Source: a virus
IMG/VR virus record: IMGVR_UViG_3300047554_000238
Location: 1-35,488 of that record
Strand: one strand, 5' to 3'
Length of the DNA stretch: 35,488 nucleotides
The stretch's first letter is position 1. Each line of letters opens with the position of its first letter. Below, in pieces: positions 23,501-31,120 of this stretch. The notes under the pieces were generated by a model, which searched no databases, had not been told where the DNA came from, and saw nothing but the letters and a program-made list of their open reading frames with translations. A program made the position numbers and the translations under genes.

Positions 23501-25797
23501 TCACCGAGATTCCAGACAAGTATTCGGTTGGCATCAAATACTTAGGCGGCTCGACAGACTGGACTGTCTATGTTAATAGCTACGGTCTTGGCTCGCCTAC
23601 GACCGTGGATGTCACTTCCGCTACTAAACCTGCCATGTTTGTCCCTGCCTCTGACTATTCTAAGTTCAACTTCACTGCTGACGTTGTTCAGGTTCCGAGC
23701 ACTACGAAGATTGTATTCAACTACCCAGACTCGGCTGATGATAACTTTACTGGCACTGTTACCATGGCTTCGTTAGGTATTACTGTAAACGTAGTTGCCC
23801 CTGCTCAGCGGGGGTCTGGTGCCGAGCAATTGGAAGCGAATGACTTTATAAGACTATCTGGCTTTACAGATGTCGGTACAGATTTATATTCAAAGCTGAA
23901 TGGTGACGGGTATAAGGTTGTTTCAGTGGCCTCTGCAGGAGCGACCTCAAATTACATCACAATCATCAACCCACTGAGGTCTGGTGGTAAGCCAGTAGCT
24001 TACTCCAACAGAACCCTATCTGGAACTCCAGCCGCAACTAGAGGATACGATGTTGGAGGTAGCGTTGTTGTTTCCAACACTCAGGGGTACGCTGGTGTAG
24101 ATAAGAACGCTTACAGCATCGAGCGAGTTCAGATGGGAGCAGTGGTAAGCACTACTGGAACTATCGGAACTGTGACAACTTCTGGTGGCTATTATGTTGC
24201 CACGATTACTTCGATGTCTAGTACCACTGGACTGTCGGTAGGTGAGGTTATAACAGCTACTGCTGGAACTGGAAATGTTGGTTCTGGAACGATGACGGTA
24301 GTTTCGATTAATAGCTCTACGTCAATTAGTGTAAAGTCAACTACAACATTTACTGCTGGCTCAATTACAAACCTAAGAGGCCTAGCTGCCACAGTTACGC
24401 TTACTGGTACTCACGACATGCTTGTGGGTGAGTACGCCAACATCCGAGTGTTCAATGATGATTTTGACGCCTTCAGTCAAAATAACAGAGATGTGACTCT
24501 AATAGACGTAACTTCTAGCACAGTCAAGTACAACGTTAGAAAATCTACTGACATTGAATATGTCTCCTTTGCAGCTGGGAAAGCTACTGTCTACTTTGTT
24601 GAAGGGGCAGACGGCTCCCACGGCTACAACGTTGGTGATACTGTAACTATTGCCAGCGTCCCTAGCCCATACACTGGATTCAACGCTACTGGCGTGACTA
24701 TTGTCGCTGTTGGTCCTACCAGCATTACATACGATGATGCTTCCTATACTTCTAAGATTACTAAAACCGCTGTCTCGGCTGGAACAGTCACAAGAACGGC
24801 TGTAGTAGCAATCGATTCTAATGTTGGTGGTGTACTTACTAAAGTTCCAACTATTACAAAAATTCCAGCAGTATTTGCCAGAACCTATGGTGAGTTCCCT
24901 GGCAACGCTAATGTTGGTGGAATCACGCTCTCTACTCAGGAGTACAGCAACAAAAACATGGAGAACTCTCCACTATACGGAAGTAGGCTACAAAGCCTGT
25001 CTGAAGTTCTGGAAGCCTACTCCAACACAAAGAGCGGTTTTGACTATCGAGTAGATGTTGCACTGGAATATGACGCTAACGGAAACAAGGTGTTTACAAG
25101 AACTTTTGTTCTCAAGCCAATTGTTCCGCAGAGCCTTACTGACTACCTAGCTACTCTTCCAGACGGAAAACTTGCTAGAGGTCAGGTAGCCACGCCTAAT
25201 GCTTTTGGTGCAGATAAGGTTGTCTTTGAGTACCCAGGCAATATCTCGAACGTGAGCCTGGCCGAGAAAGCAGAAAACGCGGCAACTCGTGTGTTTGTTA
25301 GCGGTAATAGCTCTGGCGCTGGTGCTGGAGCTGAAGCACCTTACTCGGCAGCAGCGGCTACTGACCTACTTGCCGACAACTGGCCTCTTCTTGATAAGAA
25401 AGAATCAGTAAAGTGGCCTAGCGGCACTTCCAATGAAGAAACCACTAACACCTCTCAGACGGACGAGTGGGGTAATCACGACGATGAAACTGACTACCAC
25501 GCCAGTGCTGTTAGATTCCTAAGTGAGTTCAGACCGCCTGCTGGTGATTTTGTGATTGACGTAAACGGTTCCTTGACTCCAGTAATTGGCTCATATAACC
25601 CAGGCGACTGGTGCAGTATCATTATTAATGACAACTTTGTTAAGACGCGTCTGAACAGCGTACTTGAGCCAAGAAAAGACGTAATCGTGAGAAAGATTGA
25701 TGCCATTAGGGTAGATGTACCTAATAACCCAGCATTCCCTGAGAAAATCAGCCTCACTCTAGTTGCAGACTGGGAGGTAGACGCAGTTGGCAAGTAG
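20551..25797 (+). CDS. Giant tail hub (Tal/gp37-like) protein with a long beta-module array
   Basis: A 1748-residue protein. The N-terminal 165 or so residues (PFEDVSFTRSIKTAGPFEG, AVWGGIIWGRTYDLQGRSL) match the start of actinophage hub proteins. The C-terminus from about 1460 (SLSEVLEAYSNTKSGFDYRV, then YNPGDWCSIIIND and DAIRVDVPNNP) matches the end of the same family, sometimes named Gp37-like. Between about 265 and 1440 the fold is interrupted by about twelve short beta modules (HGL-x-VG-type motifs). The hub closes the tail tube and contacts the cell surface. Usual relatives are several hundred residues long, so about two thirds of this protein is insertion. GTGAGGATG precedes the ATG. 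Confidence 0.78.
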   Translation: MPDGLLPVTSAAAPRYRYYTVNIVTNTVIGEIPFEDVSFTRSIKTAGPFEGKITISEQTNNLDLYNSTMPGKTAIYVVRDDQAVWGGIIWGRTYDLQGRSLAISASEFTSYFGRRLIWKSYSNSFSSQLIKRSKDGYVLVTLQNNTLKEALPVTDSANNPTYVSVNFVDSALRKYSGFYPLVGKDSAPAAPANPGLTAFYVDIPNLPPLSTGVYDGVGITINSDTYAYLRDLLEATLSDFISIQFPNEVITPGIKVPYRIATKQLTIANSVYGTATLTTSDVHDLTVGQRVEVVNVDAMLDGQHIITEVPNKFSFKYVLDNPISRSDYVSPIYLDSSLSTATDVDNVIDKVKYREVIQFLPQYVKRLSRSSGLVTVTFNSVHNFKKGNKVIVNFEKSKATIFKIKVEKKNAKGAVTSSKIEEVNTFDYTKYNNTVTVESATPTTITYLDPNPDYADSKYDRTASTVTINKNSVKLATELPLLRIYPENSSGYNIGDDIRVDGVDEAGWGYPIYDGYHKVYDVDPGTALSIDKYKVESEYINEDESDTSYLGTVAYLYTVTDPAFEGGDWITVSGFTSGPAKLNGRYQVLVDSYYEPSLSRYVIKYVKPYSTVSLTNVTGVSVIKTGASWLVYQPATSETRYSLKSEPDSSTAISGLYYTPAKGKTKNKVTITTKTRHGLAVGSTVDIFFSLESKDDKTQKIYGGRVTVTSVGDVDEFSYTLVKGKHPEAAPKDPTNGTLAKKGTVNRIKHSVLNPPHISVPIEGLRAESIQNGGSLVTIYSPDHDLSVNDYVSVSVDDKTYSAYSTTKTPVKVKQVAENYFRYESGAPTIAGDVASVTGIKYLENGSKIRLLINEFGTYSSVSTTASSMTFSPDTGHITFTTPSAHGLVVGRKVKISGFPDPVTQSVSGTTTSKTISTSSVISYNSSSKTVFIRFSTEHGLSELEDIDGATLTIAGANQAASFPAGTPNFGGVSLSWLNATHTITEIPDKYSVGIKYLGGSTDWTVYVNSYGLGSPTTVDVTSATKPAMFVPASDYSKFNFTADVVQVPSTTKIVFNYPDSADDNFTGTVTMASLGITVNVVAPAQRGSGAEQLEANDFIRLSGFTDVGTDLYSKLNGDGYKVVSVASAGATSNYITIINPLRSGGKPVAYSNRTLSGTPAATRGYDVGGSVVVSNTQGYAGVDKNAYSIERVQMGAVVSTTGTIGTVTTSGGYYVATITSMSSTTGLSVGEVITATAGTGNVGSGTMTVVSINSSTSISVKSTTTFTAGSITNLRGLAATVTLTGTHDMLVGEYANIRVFNDDFDAFSQNNRDVTLIDVTSSTVKYNVRKSTDIEYVSFAAGKATVYFVEGADGSHGYNVGDTVTIASVPSPYTGFNATGVTIVAVGPTSITYDDASYTSKITKTAVSAGTVTRTAVVAIDSNVGGVLTKVPTITKIPAVFARTYGEFPGNANVGGITLSTQEYSNKNMENSPLYGSRLQSLSEVLEAYSNTKSGFDYRVDVALEYDANGNKVFTRTFVLKPIVPQSLTDYLATLPDGKLARGQVATPNAFGADKVVFEYPGNISNVSLAEKAENAATRVFVSGNSSGAGAGAEAPYSAAAATDLLADNWPLLDKKESVKWPSGTSNEETTNTSQTDEWGNHDDETDYHASAVRFLSEFRPPAGDFVIDVNGSLTPVIGSYNPGDWCSIIINDNFVKTRLNSVLEPRKDVIVRKIDAIRVDVPNNPAFPEKISLTLVADWEVDAVGK
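21356..24760 (+). repeat. About twelve divergent beta modules within the hub gene
   Basis: Modules of about 50-70 residues share the pattern [T/S]-x-H-[G/D/N]-[L/F]-x-[V]-G-x-x-V-x-[I/V], then Y/F-x-V-x-x-V and a closing strand. Approximate anchors: HDLTVGQ 21398, HNFKKGN 21697, GYNIGDD 22021, WITVSGF 22256, HGLAVGS 22579, HDLSVND 22900, HGLVVGR 23206, HGLSELE 23366, NDFIRLSG 23839, GLSVGEV 24231, HDMLVGE 24413, GYNVGDT 24622. Similar repeats in phage tail proteins are sometimes matched to the E1 FCCH-type barrel. Copies are divergent in DNA. Confidence 0.7.
25772..25778 (+). promoter_or_regulatory. Ribosome binding site that fixes a TTG start
   Basis: GGGAGGT lies 8 bases before the TTG at 25787, inside the end of the hub gene. 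The first ATG (25802) is 23 bases from it and has no site of its own, so TTG is preferred. Confidence 0.75.
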
Positions 25798-28700
25798 AAG
25801 AATGAATAGGACCAAGAATTTTGGGTCCTACCTAAATGCACTGAACTCCCAGGTCTCTGATGTAGCCGCACGTAATGAAATCACTAGCATCAGTGCTGGT
25901 GCGATTACTGGCGATTCTCTAGCCGAGAACGTAACACTATTTGGAAGTGCGATTCAGAGCAGCGACTATGTGTCTGGTTCTACTGGTTGGAAGATTGACG
26001 GAACTGGTGTAGCTGAATTTGCTGACGTCTATGTTCGCGGCGATATCAACGCTGAAACTGGAACCATCGGCTATTGGAACATTAGCTCTCCTGGTGTAAC
26101 TCGCACAATTGGCGACCGAGTCTTGTTTGGTACGTTCCTTGAGAGCAACGATTTCGGTCAAAGAGACGATGAAATTACCGAAGGTGTCTACGTTGGCCTA
26201 TTCAAGTCTTATTTTGAAGATGCCTCCCCTGTAACTTCTAGAACTCGAACTAGCAACCTAGCAACAATTCTTATTAAGAACAACGCTTATCAGCCAGGCG
26301 ATAGGGTTTTTGTCACAATAAACGAAGATACTTCGTTTAACAACGGCGGTCTACCTGTAACCGTAATTGCCAGTACAAGCGAATCAATCACTTACTACAA
26401 TGTTGGCTCTGACTTCCCTACCTACGATGTAAACGGTATCCCTGCGTCTACAGTCACTACTGGTGAAGCCGTTCTTTACAATCCAGATGTCGCTGGTCTT
26501 TACATTAGGGATTATGGGAAGACAGCTCTAGATTACGGCTACTTCTCAAACCAGGGTGTGGCATATGTAAGTGCTAGCCGCGTTAACCTAGTCCACAACC
26601 CGAGCTTTGAATACAACCAGCTCGCCAATGTCACGGCAATCTCTGGCTCTGGGTCTGTTGTTACATATACTGCTAGCAACTCGTTTATGGCTGGACAGAC
26701 TGTAACAATCACAGACTCTGACGTCGAAGCTTACAACTTGACTAACGTAGTCATTGCTAGTGCTAACTCTACGCACTTCACTGTAAGCAGTACTGCAACT
26801 GGCACTGGCAACACCGTAGCAAATGCCGTATCTCTAGCTGCTAGCAATTCAGCTTGGAAGTTTGGAAACACTGCCAGCAACACTACAATCTCTACCTTCC
26901 GTTACAGTAACCTAGGCAATCAACTCCTAACTACAAGTACGTTTGCTGGATATGGCTCTTGGTCTGCGACTGCACCATCAGCAGCTAGGTATTTCCGAGG
27001 AACAATCAACTACTCCAAGGGCGTTGACTACAACGTATTTGACTTGGATAAAGTACTTTACCTAAGCTACGATACTCACTTCAATGTCACTCCGTACTAT
27101 GCCGAGTATTCGTCTATCTCGGCTACTTCCTCAAACTGCACCATCACGACAAATGCTGCTCACGGGTTTAGCGTTGGAGATATTGTAGTTATAGACTTTT
27201 CTCTCATTGATTTGTCTGGGCAAGGCGCTGAATTTGTTGGCAATACTTCTGACCCATCGCTTTGGTACACTAGTGCAAACTACAACATCGCGGCCGTTGA
27301 AGTTCTAGCTAAAACAAACACTACATTTACTTATGCTAATCCAGCTGCAAATGCAATCTCTGGAACCGTTGTCCCGACGGCAAACGATGGTCGAGACCTA
27401 CGAATCTATAAAATTCCTTATGGTGCGGTTGACCTAAGTCAAATTACTTTTGAATACAGCAATGGGCAAGCGACCGTTGTGGCAAACGTTGTCACAGATA
27501 TGACTACAGCTTCGTGGACATCCAACCAAAATAAGTACCTCTCTCTTGACCCAATCAATTACTTCCTTCAATACATCTCACCTACTGAAGGTTTATCTCC
27601 TCTTCAGCCTGTAGGGTCAGTCCCATTGATGGTGGACTCCAACAAACTTAGATTAGATTACAGTACCAAGGATGCAGCTGGCTATGCCGCTAAAAATAAC
27701 ATAACCCTGAACCTACCTTGGGTGGTCTATGCTCAGAGACAGAATGCGGCAGCAAATGTCTATACATCCACTACTGCCTTCCAGATGACTTCTGTAGTGG
27801 CTGTTAGTGCTATTTCTGGCAACGGAACTACAGTCACGTATACAGCGAGCAACAACTTTGCTGTTGGTGACCGAGTAACTATTACTGGAGCTACAACTTC
27901 TGCTTATAACCTGAGCAACGTTGCTGTAGCTAGCGTTATTGGTACAGCACCTAACTACACTGGTTTTACTGTAACAAACTCGGCCACGGGTACTACATCT
28001 ACAGCTACTGCTACTGGCTATAAAGGTGTTACTACTTTCATTGATGCTGTCTCTCTATCAACCGAGCCTATCCCTTTCTTCGGCGATAGCTCGGATGACT
28101 ATTCGTGGGAAGACCCTACGCTAAACAGTACTGACCAGATTTCTCTGCAAGATACTAAAAAGTGGTTGGACATTAATCTTGATGACCAGACTGGCTCTAT
28201 ATCCAATCTGGATTACCTAGGATTTAAGCAAAGTAGGCTCAGTGTGCCTATGCTAACTCAGCCTAAAATCAGCACGACAACTGACTACAGTTCTGATATC
28301 GGTTCTTTCCACTCACCGCACTACGATTACGAGAATCTCGAGATAAGTAGTGGAGCTGTCTCTACTATCAATCTAGATGGAACGTATTACAACACCTTTG
28401 AGTCAAAAATCAACTTGTCTTCTTCTAGGGTGAAATCTGCTTCCCAGATAATTTCTACCTATGATGACGGCAACGGTGGCACTAACTCGGCCTCAATAAC
28501 TGCTGTAGCGGATGTGACCAACACCTCTAAGATTGACTTAAGGGCAGACACTGTAAATTTCTATGGTGATGCCAAAGTAGATATGAATAGCGGGCTGTAT
28601 GCCACGTTTATCTATAGCAATGATGCCCTTCTTCCAATCTCTTTTCAAAATAACGTCTCGACATACGCTGACTTAAGTGTTGGAGGGGTGTTTACCGCAG

Positions 28701-29374
28701 AATCTACTGCAGATTTTCAGGACTATGCAACATTCACTGCAACCACTCCTACATACTCTACAACTGACTCGGCAAATACTGGTGTATTCATCTCTAATAG
28801 CAACTTCATTGCGGTCCAAAGAGATAGTGCAACACCGCTGTTCATACATCGTCAAACCAATGACGGAACTCTGATTGACTTTAGAAGAGCTACTGCATCT
28901 GTAGGTAGTATTTCTGTGTCTTCTGGTACAGTCTCCTACAACGCCTTCATGGGTTCGCACTATACGGAACTGGAGAACCTAGCCACTAGCAACATACTTC
29001 GTGGAACCGTAGTCGAGTCGTTAAATGAGCTTGTTTCTGAAATATACTTTGAGCAAGAGCGTCTTCCGAAAGTTAAAATCTCCGACACTGTTAGCAGCAC
29101 AAAGGTTTACGGAGTATATGTAGCCGCTGACGTTGATGAGGATACTGAGAACGGATGCTATGTAGCCGCTCTTGGAGCGTCGTGGGTTCGTGTGGCGTCT
29201 GGTGTTACTGTGTCTAGAGGAGACTTGCTTGACTCTAACGGCGATGGCTGTGCCAAGGTTCAGTCTGATGATGTGATTCGTTCGTCTACTATCGGAAAGG
29301 TCACTTCGGCTACGCCAATTGAGACCTACGAAGATGGTTCTTACCTAGTACCTTGCGTACTGTATTGTGGGTAG
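25787..29374 (+). CDS. Tail fibre or receptor-binding-like protein
   Basis: A 1195-residue protein starting at TTG (strong ribosome binding site) and overlapping the hub gene by 11 bases. The N-terminal part (GWKIDGTGVAEFADVYVRGDI) is the common attachment segment of phage fibres. From about residue 267 (LVHNPSFEYNQL) a carbohydrate-binding-like domain starts, interrupted by short beta modules at about 281-345, 438-525 and 672-750; a further module lies at about 160-225. The C-terminal 160 residues (SVGSISVSSGTVSYNAF, GVTVSRGDLLDSNGDG, SSTIGKVTSA) resemble the chaperone-type or G2-peptidase-like ends of fibres and may self-cleave. Presumed to recognise host surface glycans. Confidence 0.7.
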   Translation: MASRRMNRTKNFGSYLNALNSQVSDVAARNEITSISAGAITGDSLAENVTLFGSAIQSSDYVSGSTGWKIDGTGVAEFADVYVRGDINAETGTIGYWNISSPGVTRTIGDRVLFGTFLESNDFGQRDDEITEGVYVGLFKSYFEDASPVTSRTRTSNLATILIKNNAYQPGDRVFVTINEDTSFNNGGLPVTVIASTSESITYYNVGSDFPTYDVNGIPASTVTTGEAVLYNPDVAGLYIRDYGKTALDYGYFSNQGVAYVSASRVNLVHNPSFEYNQLANVTAISGSGSVVTYTASNSFMAGQTVTITDSDVEAYNLTNVVIASANSTHFTVSSTATGTGNTVANAVSLAASNSAWKFGNTASNTTISTFRYSNLGNQLLTTSTFAGYGSWSATAPSAARYFRGTINYSKGVDYNVFDLDKVLYLSYDTHFNVTPYYAEYSSISATSSNCTITTNAAHGFSVGDIVVIDFSLIDLSGQGAEFVGNTSDPSLWYTSANYNIAAVEVLAKTNTTFTYANPAANAISGTVVPTANDGRDLRIYKIPYGAVDLSQITFEYSNGQATVVANVVTDMTTASWTSNQNKYLSLDPINYFLQYISPTEGLSPLQPVGSVPLMVDSNKLRLDYSTKDAAGYAAKNNITLNLPWVVYAQRQNAAANVYTSTTAFQMTSVVAVSAISGNGTTVTYTASNNFAVGDRVTITGATTSAYNLSNVAVASVIGTAPNYTGFTVTNSATGTTSTATATGYKGVTTFIDAVSLSTEPIPFFGDSSDDYSWEDPTLNSTDQISLQDTKKWLDINLDDQTGSISNLDYLGFKQSRLSVPMLTQPKISTTTDYSSDIGSFHSPHYDYENLEISSGAVSTINLDGTYYNTFESKINLSSSRVKSASQIISTYDDGNGGTNSASITAVADVTNTSKIDLRADTVNFYGDAKVDMNSGLYATFIYSNDALLPISFQNNVSTYADLSVGGVFTAESTADFQDYATFTATTPTYSTTDSANTGVFISNSNFIAVQRDSATPLFIHRQTNDGTLIDFRRATASVGSISVSSGTVSYNAFMGSHYTELENLATSNILRGTVVESLNELVSEIYFEQERLPKVKISDTVSSTKVYGVYVAADVDEDTENGCYVAALGASWVRVASGVTVSRGDLLDSNGDGCAKVQSDDVIRSSTIGKVTSATPIETYEDGSYLVPCVLYCG

Positions 29375-29375
29375 T

Positions 29376-29507
29376 ATGTACAAGATTATGAAATCCGTAG
29401 ACGCTGATGGTAACGAGATTTACCAGGTATTCAACAACATCAGCAAACGCCTTGTTGGCACATACGCAACTTACGAAGAAGCCAGGAAATCAATCCTCGG
29501 TAAATAG
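29376..29507 (+). CDS. Putative 43-residue protein at the end of the tail operon
   Basis: An ATG 1 base after the fibre stop (TAGTATG) opens 43 codons ending at TAG 29505-29507. The product (MYKIMKSVDADGNEIYQVF, then ISKRLVGTYATYEEARKSI) is well balanced and looks like a real small beta-alpha protein. No strong ribosome binding site is seen; coupling to the fibre gene is likely. Its last 18 bases overlap the 3' end of the opposite-strand WhiB gene. Function unknown. Confidence 0.65.
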   Translation: MYKIMKSVDADGNEIYQVFNNISKRLVGTYATYEEARKSILGK

Positions 29508-30041
29508 CTGACTAGCCTTCTTTTGCATCAGCTTATCGTGAGCTTTTCTAGCAGCAGCACGCTTCTTAGTTTGCTCTTTCTCGGCACGAATCATACGCTC
29601 AGCTCGTTGAGCGTGATACGCGTCAACAGCATTAGCACTTGTTCTACTCTGCCACTCAAAGCCACATTCGGTACATTCAACCATTCGCATAGTTGCCCAG
29701 CGGCCACCATTAGGGCGTTCGACCGTTTTTGTTACTAGGTCTATTGTTCCAGTGTCACATCCTGGGCATTTTGGAAAACGCTTGCGACGCATCTCCTGGC
29801 CTTCCCAGTTGATAGAAAGTGTTCGCTTAATGCGACGCTCATCCATACCGCCCCAGATGCCGTAAATTTGCTTATTCTCTAGAGCGGACTTGGCACACAT
29901 TAGTCGTACTGGACAGTCCATGCAAATTATTTTTGCCGAGGCTTGTTTGTTTTTATTAGTCGAGAAGAAGAAATCTATCTTGTCTCGGTTTTCTGGTTTG
30001 GCGCAGGCTGAGTCTTCGTGCCAATCTTCGCTAGGTATCAC
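29490..30041 (-). CDS. WhiB-family iron-sulfur regulator fused to a zinc ribbon
   Basis: A 183-residue protein. The N-terminal WhiB domain has the four cluster-binding cysteines C13, C40, C43 and C49 in the usual C-x26-C-x2-C-x5-C spacing, followed by GIWGGMDERRIKR (61-73), the turn that contacts the vegetative sigma factor and the basic DNA-binding end. Residues about 92-126 add CPGC and CTEC pairs, a probable zinc ribbon, and the tail is strongly basic. Typical Wbl proteins are about 80-120 residues, so the C-terminal extension is unusual. The start is a GTG overlapping the upstream TGA (GTGA). Phage Wbl proteins such as TM4 WhiB act on host transcription; the same is inferred here. Confidence 0.9.
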   Translation of the reverse strand: MIPSEDWHEDSACAKPENRDKIDFFFSTNKNKQASAKIICMDCPVRLMCAKSALENKQIYGIWGGMDERRIKRTLSINWEGQEMRRKRFPKCPGCDTGTIDLVTKTVERPNGGRWATMRMVECTECGFEWQSRTSANAVDAYHAQRAERMIRAEKEQTKKRAAARKAHDKLMQKKASQLFTED

Positions 30042-30385
30042 TCGTAAGCCACCTCTACGAGAGTAATCTCGTGAATCGTGTCTACTTCAGTGCCTTCGGT
30101 AGTGTAGCCTTCGTCGTCGCAGATGGTCCAATACATGTCACCATCAACTGGACCAGCGTAGGACTGCTCTATTTTGCCTTCGTCTATGAGTTTGAATGCT
30201 TGACCAAGCGAGGACACAATTCCGTCTCGCTGTAGACAAGATGCTAGGGCTCGCCTAACTATCTCATGCTCAACATCAACATGGTCTTCGGTATAGAAAA
30301 CCACTCCGCTGTCACCAAACGAATAGTGGTAGGCGTAGCCTTCCCATTCGGACCAGAGGGCCTCGCCTTTTCTAGAATCTTTCAT
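30038..30385 (-). CDS. Unknown small protein, 115 residues
   Basis: Not recognised. It is rich in Glu/Asp and aromatic residues (ALWSEWEGYAYHYSFGDSGVVFY), probably a small alpha/beta fold, followed by an acidic C-terminal half (YWTICDDEGYTTEG). No membrane segment. It is immediately upstream of the WhiB gene and overlaps it by the GTGA junction, so the two are co-translated. The start codon sits in the loop of a 9-bp inverted repeat (30373-30397) and no clear ribosome binding site precedes it. A regulatory or host-modulating role is possible but unsupported. Confidence 0.75.
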   Translation of the reverse strand: MKDSRKGEALWSEWEGYAYHYSFGDSGVVFYTEDHVDVEHEIVRRALASCLQRDGIVSSLGQAFKLIDEGKIEQSYAGPVDGDMYWTICDDEGYTTEGTEVDTIHEITLVEVAYE

Positions 30386-30397
30386 GTTAAGATTCTA
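30373..30397 (-). promoter_or_regulatory. Perfect inverted repeat covering a start codon
   Basis: TAGAATCTT (30373-30381) and AAGATTCTA (30389-30397) are perfect reverse complements separated by 7 bases that contain the ATG (30385-30383 on the minus strand). As RNA it would place the start codon in a hairpin loop; as DNA it could be an operator for a dimeric protein. Confidence 0.6.
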
Positions 30398-30444
30398 ACT
30401 TGTCCAGAGAGCTTTTGTATGAAAAACACTCCGTAAAGGTGAAA

Positions 30445-30687
30445 TTAATTTCCTGGCGTTAAAATAAAACCGTTCTTGACTTGTCCGTCAACAACTACAG
30501 TATATTTACCGAACTGAGTCACGTCTTCCTTCTCTTCAAGGATTTCTACTCGCATTTCGGTAGTGACTTTTTCTGCCACTTCTGGTTCTGGGATTCCTAA
30601 GAAGTCAGCAATGATTTCTGTCGCAAATTTGTTTGCTTCGACAGCATCGTCTGCATTGAACTTTAGGTGGAAGTTAATGCGTGCCAT
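30445..30687 (-). CDS. Unknown small protein, 80 residues
   Basis: Not recognised. The alternation INFHLKFNADDAVEANKFA followed by EMRVEILEE and YTVVVDGQVKNGF suggests a compact beta-alpha-beta fold. The ATG overlaps the stop of the upstream 141-residue gene (TAATG), so translation is coupled. A 59-base gap separates it from the next gene. It belongs to the leftward early operon; no function can be assigned. Confidence 0.75.
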   Translation of the reverse strand: MARINFHLKFNADDAVEANKFATEIIADFLGIPEPEVAEKVTTEMRVEILEEKEDVTQFGKYTVVVDGQVKNGFILTPGN

Positions 30688-31112
30688 TACTTAATTCTCT
30701 TCTCAAGCTTGTATGGTGAGTAGTGAACGCCATCTAGTACAGGTTCCTTACCATCAGTTGACTTGAAGATAATGTCACCGTATCGAATAGCAGCTACTTT
30801 ACCGCGACGCCCGTTGTGCATTGCACCAGTTGCGTCATCGAAAGCGTTAGTAAGAACTCGAACTTCGTCACCGACAGTAATCTGACCTGGCTGAGCAGGA
30901 ATCCAATCCTCATCTGGAGACTCTTGACCAGCTGTTAGAGCCTGGTTTAGGGCAAGCTTACTGAATACTTCTACGGCTTCTTTAGCTAGTGCTGGGGATA
31001 GGTTCTCGCCTTCCCATAGCTCAAGGAGCTTTAGCACGGCCTTACCTGAGCCAATCTTTACCTTGGCTTCTTGCATCTGCTGGCGTACCCAGTCAAAATT
31101 TACTTCTGGCAT
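30687..31112 (-). CDS. Unknown protein with C-terminal SH3-like domain
   Basis: A 141-residue protein. The N-terminal 70 or so residues are helical (VNFDWVRQQMQEAKVKIGSGK). The C-terminal part (ITVGDEVRVLTNAFDD, NGRRGKVAAIRYGDIIF, YSPYKLEK) has the pattern of a KOW/SH3-like small barrel, which in other proteins binds nucleic acid or protein. TAGGAG precedes the ATG at a good distance. It lies 8 bases after the glycosyltransferase-like gene. The family is not recognised; the domain assignment is by pattern only. Confidence 0.72.
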   Translation of the reverse strand: MPEVNFDWVRQQMQEAKVKIGSGKAVLKLLELWEGENLSPALAKEAVEVFSKLALNQALTAGQESPDEDWIPAQPGQITVGDEVRVLTNAFDDATGAMHNGRRGKVAAIRYGDIIFKSTDGKEPVLDGVHYSPYKLEKRIK

Positions 31113-31120
31113 TTCTTCTC

